Source of the DNA: Paramecium octaurelia
Taxonomy: Eukaryota; Ciliophora; Oligohymenophorea; Peniculida; Parameciidae
Direction of reading: 5' to 3'
NCBI GenBank assembly: GCA_905182995.1
Contig: CAJJDP010000085.1
Location: 234,044-298,043, forward strand
Length of the DNA: 64,000 bases
Made by a program: the position numbers and the translations under genes. This document shows positions 59,700 through 64,000 of the stretch, piece by piece. The notes under the pieces are model-generated. The model did no database searches. It was not told where the DNA came from and saw nothing but the letters and a program-made list of their open reading frames with translations. Within the stretch, counting starts at the first letter, position 1. Each line of letters begins with the position of its first letter.

Positions 59700-60080
59700 T
59701 ATATTGTGAATCCTTATTGGATTTCTTAAAATAACTATGTTGTTTAAATCCTATCCAACTATTACCTAAGTATGATTCAAATATACACTTTTTATTAAGC
59801 AAGTATGCTAATCTAACTTTTAACATTTTCATTAAACCCAACTTTATATCCGAATTCAAGAATTCTTTTTACTCTTTTTTGAGCATCTTCTAATGGTTTC
59901 TAAAATTTTTAAAATTATTAAGCCAAATCTTTGGAATAAATGAGTATTTTTGAATAGCTAAGTAACCTTAATTTTAGAAATGTTTAACTTTGCTCCTTCA
60001 ATTTTAAGCTTAATTAACTTTATTTTATTGATTCAAACTAATCAAACTAATCTCAATCATTCTTACCGTAATATTACAGG
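59700..60080 (-). CDS. small coiled-coil protein, boundaries uncertain
   Basis: A minus-strand frame reads QFDQFESIKQSQLSLKLKEQ then SKDLAQQFQKFQKPLEDAQK and RVKRILEFGYKVGFNENVKS, a charged amphipathic helix followed by a small turn-rich end. A 23-nt intron (GTGTATATT...TACTTAG) may lead to a short last exon. No start codon is in phase without another intron. The composition is far better than the flanks, so I list it at low confidence. Confidence 0.35.
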
Positions 60081-60160
60081 AAATCACACTATTTGAGATT
60101 AATAATAGTTATTATTTTTGATTAATCTCTTATAATAATAAATTTTTTTAATTAAGTTTT

Positions 60161-60837
60161 ATGATTTCTCTATTATTAGTGTTACAACTAACAACAATTC
60201 TTGGTTGCGAATTCAAATAGGAAGACCATTATTACAATTTAACACAATTATAAAGAACTGAACCATACATAGTGAAAGCATCTGCAGATTCTAGCTTTTT
60301 CAAAATGGCTTATTGTATATTTATCAATTGAATTAGAGTTTAATTTTTGCGGGAATCACCCTAAACATTGTCAAGGTTAGAGCGGAGCATATTAGGCATT
60401 AGAAGTGATGGGAATATTAACTGATTCTTGTGAAATATTAGGCAAACCAGAGAATTAATAAATTTCTTTGATTGAAAACGGATTACAAATTACTTATTCA
60501 TAAGGCTCATAATGTGAAAACAATTAAAAAAAAAGCGTGAATTTCAACATTCTATGCAGTTCAGAAGCTGACTCAAATTTTGTATTGTTGTCTGAAGAGA
60601 ATTGTAGAACTGCGTATCATTTGATCTAATATTAGGTTTCAAATGAAATCACCAGCAGGATGCAAATAGTAATATTCAACATAGCCCTTATTTATCTATT
60701 ATCTTAGTGGAGTTGGTGTAATGTTAATGATTTTGGGAGCATGTTTTGGGTACAAACAATTACAAAAGAAAAAAGATGAGAAATCTGATCAATATGTAAA
60801 GACAAATGATAATAAAATAGGAAAAACTGAATAGTGA
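60161..60837 (+). CDS. MRH/Atg27-like type I membrane receptor (210 aa)
   Basis: Signal peptide MISLLLVLQLTTILGCEF, then a mannose-6-phosphate-receptor-homology-like lumenal domain: HYYNLTQLQRTEPYIVKA, FNFCGNHPKHCQGQSGAYQA, DSCEILGKPENQQ, GLQITYSQGSQC, VNFNILCSSEADSNFVLLSE and ENCRTAFQMKSPAGCK. The cysteines pair as in Atg27 and the MRH family. One transmembrane helix (YYLSGVGVMLMILGACFGY) and a basic cytosolic tail with KKKDEKSDQ follow. Two 22-nt introns are required and give a clean frame. Atg27-type proteins cycle between Golgi, endosome and autophagosome source membranes. Substitution of the M6P-binding Arg/Glu cannot be judged by eye. Confidence 0.8.
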
Positions 60838-61148
60838 TCAACCTCAAGTATAAAATAAAAACCCAGATCAGAGTACTACTGTTGTTATCAATCAAGAAGC
60901 CCCATCCTCTTGATTTTAAATCATCTGATCATATTAAAAATAACTTAAAATGATATTTATTAAATGCTATGTTTCGAATTATTTCAAATTGGTTAGATAT
61001 GCATTAAGAGTAATTTTAAGGAATGTTCATTAAAATTGAAGTGAATAAACATTCCCTTAACAAACTTATCGATATATTCAGTGTAAGAATGCTTATTGTT
61101 AATTTACATAAAAATTATAATTATTATCAGCTACATGGAGATGATTAA
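60838..61148. other. intergenic stretch between convergent genes
   Basis: About 310 bp, AT-rich; nothing recognised. Confidence 0.5.
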
Positions 61149-63226
61149 TCAATTTTACTGCCAACTAACATTTCCCCTTGCTAATTTTATAAAACCATTA
61201 GTTTGAAATTCTGTTTTATCAATCTCAAAACGATATTATTTAGCAACTTTATTATTTTGTATTTTTTCGTTGATCTCTTTTAACTAAGTTTTTGACTCTC
61301 CTATATAACCTTCTCTAGTGTTTTCGATTATTGCGAATTAGGTAGTTAATTGATTTGAAACAATTTAATACTAATACCCTTGTATTTACTTTTGGTCAAA
61401 CATAGCTTGGTATTCATCTTAAATGGTCTTAAACCCTTTGATAAATGATTTTTCATTAATAATAATGCTTTTCGACGATATAGTATGAATAGATTCTTCA
61501 ATAATCCTATTTGACTAAAAATCATAGGTAAATTAATAGGGCTCGAATTTTAACTTTGATTTATTAAATTGAGTCAAAGCTATATAAAATGCCTCATGAT
61601 AATAAACATTAAAAACTATTTCTTCAAAGGAAAATGGGTTATCAGAGCAATATTAGCAATTACAAAATTTAAGACATTTTTCATGGTAATTTTTTACGTC
61701 TAATTATTGAATGCGATTATAAAAACTCTCAAAATCGACGATTCTCTATTCTGGGCAGTTCTTAAGAACTAATGGCCAACTAATTCGTATCGCTGGATTT
61801 GAACAACAATAAAGTTATGTAAAAGTGCACACTTAATTTTGATTTTCATTTTGGAGAATTTTCTTAAACTCTTCTAATTCAACTTTTTATTTTTGTTGAA
61901 ATTCTTCCTTCATCAATTTTTTCCCATTATAAATATGAATTTCTCCAGACTTTTCTAAAAACCCTTGTTCTTAAGCATCAAACAAGTTTTTATCAAAATA
62001 TATAACATTTGGAATATAAACAGTATACTTATGGTTATTTTAGCATAAAGGGCATATCAATGGCCTTATTTGTTATTTATACAGGTCTTTTTATTTTTAA
62101 AAATCAGAGAGTAGGTATTTTAATTCCATCACTTAAGATATATGGCAATTGATACACCTAGCAGGCTGTTCTATTTTCTCAATCATAGGCTGAACTTCAA
62201 ATTCCTTATATTTAAAAAGTCTCAGCTTCTGTTCTGTCTGAACGATAGAGGTTCTTTGTAAAATTGAGTGAGCAAATTCCATAACTAATTTCTAAAATTG
62301 CTAATATGCTTCGTTTGAAGCTAGTGCTTATTAGTTTACTTCTTGTTAGTATCTTTAATAGATTTATCGATCTACTATTATTTTACTCTATATTAAGAAA
62401 TCTTATTAAATCTATTGAGAATTTGGATTATAGATGTATTTATAAATACTGGGTAGCCCTTTTTAAATCAGTTTTAAGAGTTCTTTATCAATATAGATAT
62501 TGTCAAATAAATTTTTTACAGTTGAAATATCCACTTTAACTTGACATGTCCTTTGTTTACACTAGAACTATATTAATTTATCAGCTTGGCCTTAAATTTT
62601 AGAATTCTCTTTTAAATAAACCAATAGACTGGCTAAATCATAGCATTCTGGATGTTCACAATTATTGAATCTTACAGGAATATTGAGTGATACAGAATCC
62701 AATAGGCAGATTGCTTTAAAAATGATGTTCTTTTGATTTTAAAAATTTTAACCCTATCTCTAAAGTATTTTGCTTATAATTCTAGAATTTTATTATTCTA
62801 GCAATTTTTTTAAACTAGAAAGAACAATTTAATCAGTAAGGGCTGCATTGTATCTCCTCGCCCTTTGAAAATTATGGAATAGTTTATTATGAATAACTGT
62901 ACCCTCATCGAAGATTTCATTGATTTCCTCATTAGCACCCCATCTGATATCTTTTTGCAATTAACTGGGATGATTAGCTGTGTTTTTGCATTCGCATACG
63001 AATAGTCCTTTAAGGTTAATTTCATCAAGAACTGTTTCTAAGTTTGTAGCATACTTTATATGTATGCATTTCAATGTTAAAACCTTTATAGAGAGATTTA
63101 AATTACAGGATATATATATCGTTTTTTATTATGATCGGTTAGCTTTATCTGAGTAAATTCCTAGAAGCCGTTATATTCTTTGAGATATTGAATTGAATTC
63201 TACAATGTAAAATGCTTTTAATTCAT
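61149..63226 (-). CDS. SP-RING (PIAS/Siz-like) zinc-finger protein
   Basis: 684 residues after one 23-nt intron. MNQKHFTLQNSIQYLKEYNG start. An N-terminal domain (VLTLKCIHIKYATNLETVLD; GLFVCECKNTANHPSQL) could be PINIT-like. The central motif DSVSLNIPVRFNNCEHPECY DLASLLVYLK reads like the SP-RING (SL..P.R...C.H..CFD...fl) that binds Ubc9 in SUMO E3 ligases, followed by FQCKQRTCQVKVD in place of the W.CP.C half. The first CP pair of canonical SP-RINGs is missing. Further Cys pairs downstream (RCINC; LICPLCQNNHKY; KFCNCQYC) may form another zinc site. I infer a divergent SUMO ligase or a zinc-binding relative. The upstream gap to the Tubby gene is 56 bp. Confidence 0.65.
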
Positions 63227-63282
63227 TTATATAGAATTAATAAAATAATTAATAATTTTGAGATTAAAATAAATATGATGCT

Positions 63283-64000
63283 TCATTCTAATTTAATTTC
63301 AAACTAAGTTATGCATAAGGCAAATGCTTATAAGATTGAAAGAGGATGGCATATATCCAAATTGTAATATTCTTCGCCACATTTGCCAAATTAAATTAAA
63401 AATTCTTCGTCATTCTGTTAATTATTAGAAATGAGAATAAAATTCTTATTGGAGGCTGACCGCACTCTCTATGTGAACTTCAATTGATAGGCATTCTTTT
63501 CTTCGCTGTAAGTAGGAGGCCTTGAGACTAACTGCATTACGTTTTCATTCTTGGATTGGCTGAATGCTTTTGAAATGCCTTGATTCTGTGAAATGGGTTT
63601 AAAATCTTAGGGCTAACCATTAATTACTGAGGGGATTAGGACATTAATTGATTTGAGTCCTAGACTGGATTTCTTGTAAAAATAAACAGCATATTCTCTT
63701 CTCGTGGTTTCCAATTGATCAGTTTTATTGGGGTCATTGCCATTGTCATACAAATGAAATGAATTTTCAGCTGTTCCATATTTCAAATTCCCTATACATA
63801 CTGATTTGTTGTTAGAATTAAAGTTCTCTGTATTGGATGAGATTACGTAATTCGATTTCCTCTTGGTCGATTGTCTTTTGGCAGCACAGAGAAATTTCAG
63901 GCTTTCTGAGAAATACAGTTCAAATTTTGGGTAGAAATTGCAAAAGCCCTTCTTGTTTTTAATTAAAGTGCATTGTACAATCTTATCTAATGATAAATCA
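63283..64000 (-). CDS. Tubby-like protein, C-terminal part
   Basis: Runs off the right edge; about 239 residues present. The Tubby domain is clear: VQCTLIKNKKGFCNFYPKFE, FLCAAKRQSTKRKSNYVIS, NFNSNNKSVCIGNLKYGTAE, FHLYDNGNDPNKTDQ, REYAVYFYKKSSLGLKSINV, LIPSV, NVMQLVSRPPTYSEEKNAYQ, VRSASNKNFILIS and the C-terminal helix HPLSILQAFALCITQFE inside the barrel. Tubby proteins bind PI(4,5)P2 and bring membrane receptors into cilia with IFT-A. The last residues (ITQFEIKLE) match the family end. No intron is needed in the visible part. Confidence 0.93.

Overview
The window reads as macronuclear DNA of a ciliate of the Paramecium type. TAA and TAG lie inside many otherwise intact conserved genes at positions that read as glutamine, and only TGA ends genes. 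The DNA is very AT-rich. Reading frames are repeatedly restored by removing tiny GT...AG introns, mostly 22-28 nt with many of exactly 25 nt. No telomere repeats, tRNA, rRNA, CRISPR array or transposon was recognised. One N at 16467 marks a scaffold join.

Layout. 1-6.4 kb: end of a PKA regulatory subunit, mitochondrial PDH E1-beta, and three small unknown or helix-turn-helix genes. 6.4-9.8 kb: a degraded-looking 5' region leading into a protein with four consecutive truncated-globin-like domains. 9.9-14.6 kb: ribosomal protein eS21, a RINGv/FHA protein, an unknown conserved-looking protein, a COP9-subunit-8-like protein and two doubtful small genes. 14.7-19.1 kb: an archaeal-type alanyl-tRNA synthetase interrupted by an exact 1370-bp assembly duplication. 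19.2-25.4 kb: a CCDC81-like HU-domain protein, PP2A catalytic subunit, a 1057-aa coiled-coil protein and an unknown protein. 25.8-33.3 kb: an E(z)-type SET methyltransferase, an importin-alpha-like protein, a TBC Rab-GAP, an unknown protein and an Sfi1-like protein. 34-45 kb: small tail-anchored proteins (two clearly paralogous), a CK2-like kinase with a signal peptide, a Rab GTPase, a tandem-PX protein and coiled-coil proteins. 45.3-55 kb: UBE2W-like E2, an RCC1-repeat protein, a cysteine-rich secreted protein, a C2-domain membrane protein and a predicted dual-acylated protein with a PP1-docking motif. 55-64 kb: a cyclic-nucleotide-gated K+ channel, a Ser/Thr kinase, an MRH/Atg27-like receptor, an SP-RING (PIAS-like) protein and the C-terminal part of a Tubby-like protein.

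Genes lie on both strands with no operon logic; some neighbours are tens of bases apart, while other gaps exceed 1 kb. Several products fit together in cyclic-nucleotide signalling (PKA-R, CNG channel), membrane traffic (Rab, TBC, PX, MRH receptor, C2) and cilia or basal bodies (CCDC81, Sfi1, Tubby, coiled coils). This grouping is an inference from families. Coordinates are start to stop including introns. Where intron assignment left a clean frame, the translated length is given; unresolved starts and junctions are stated.
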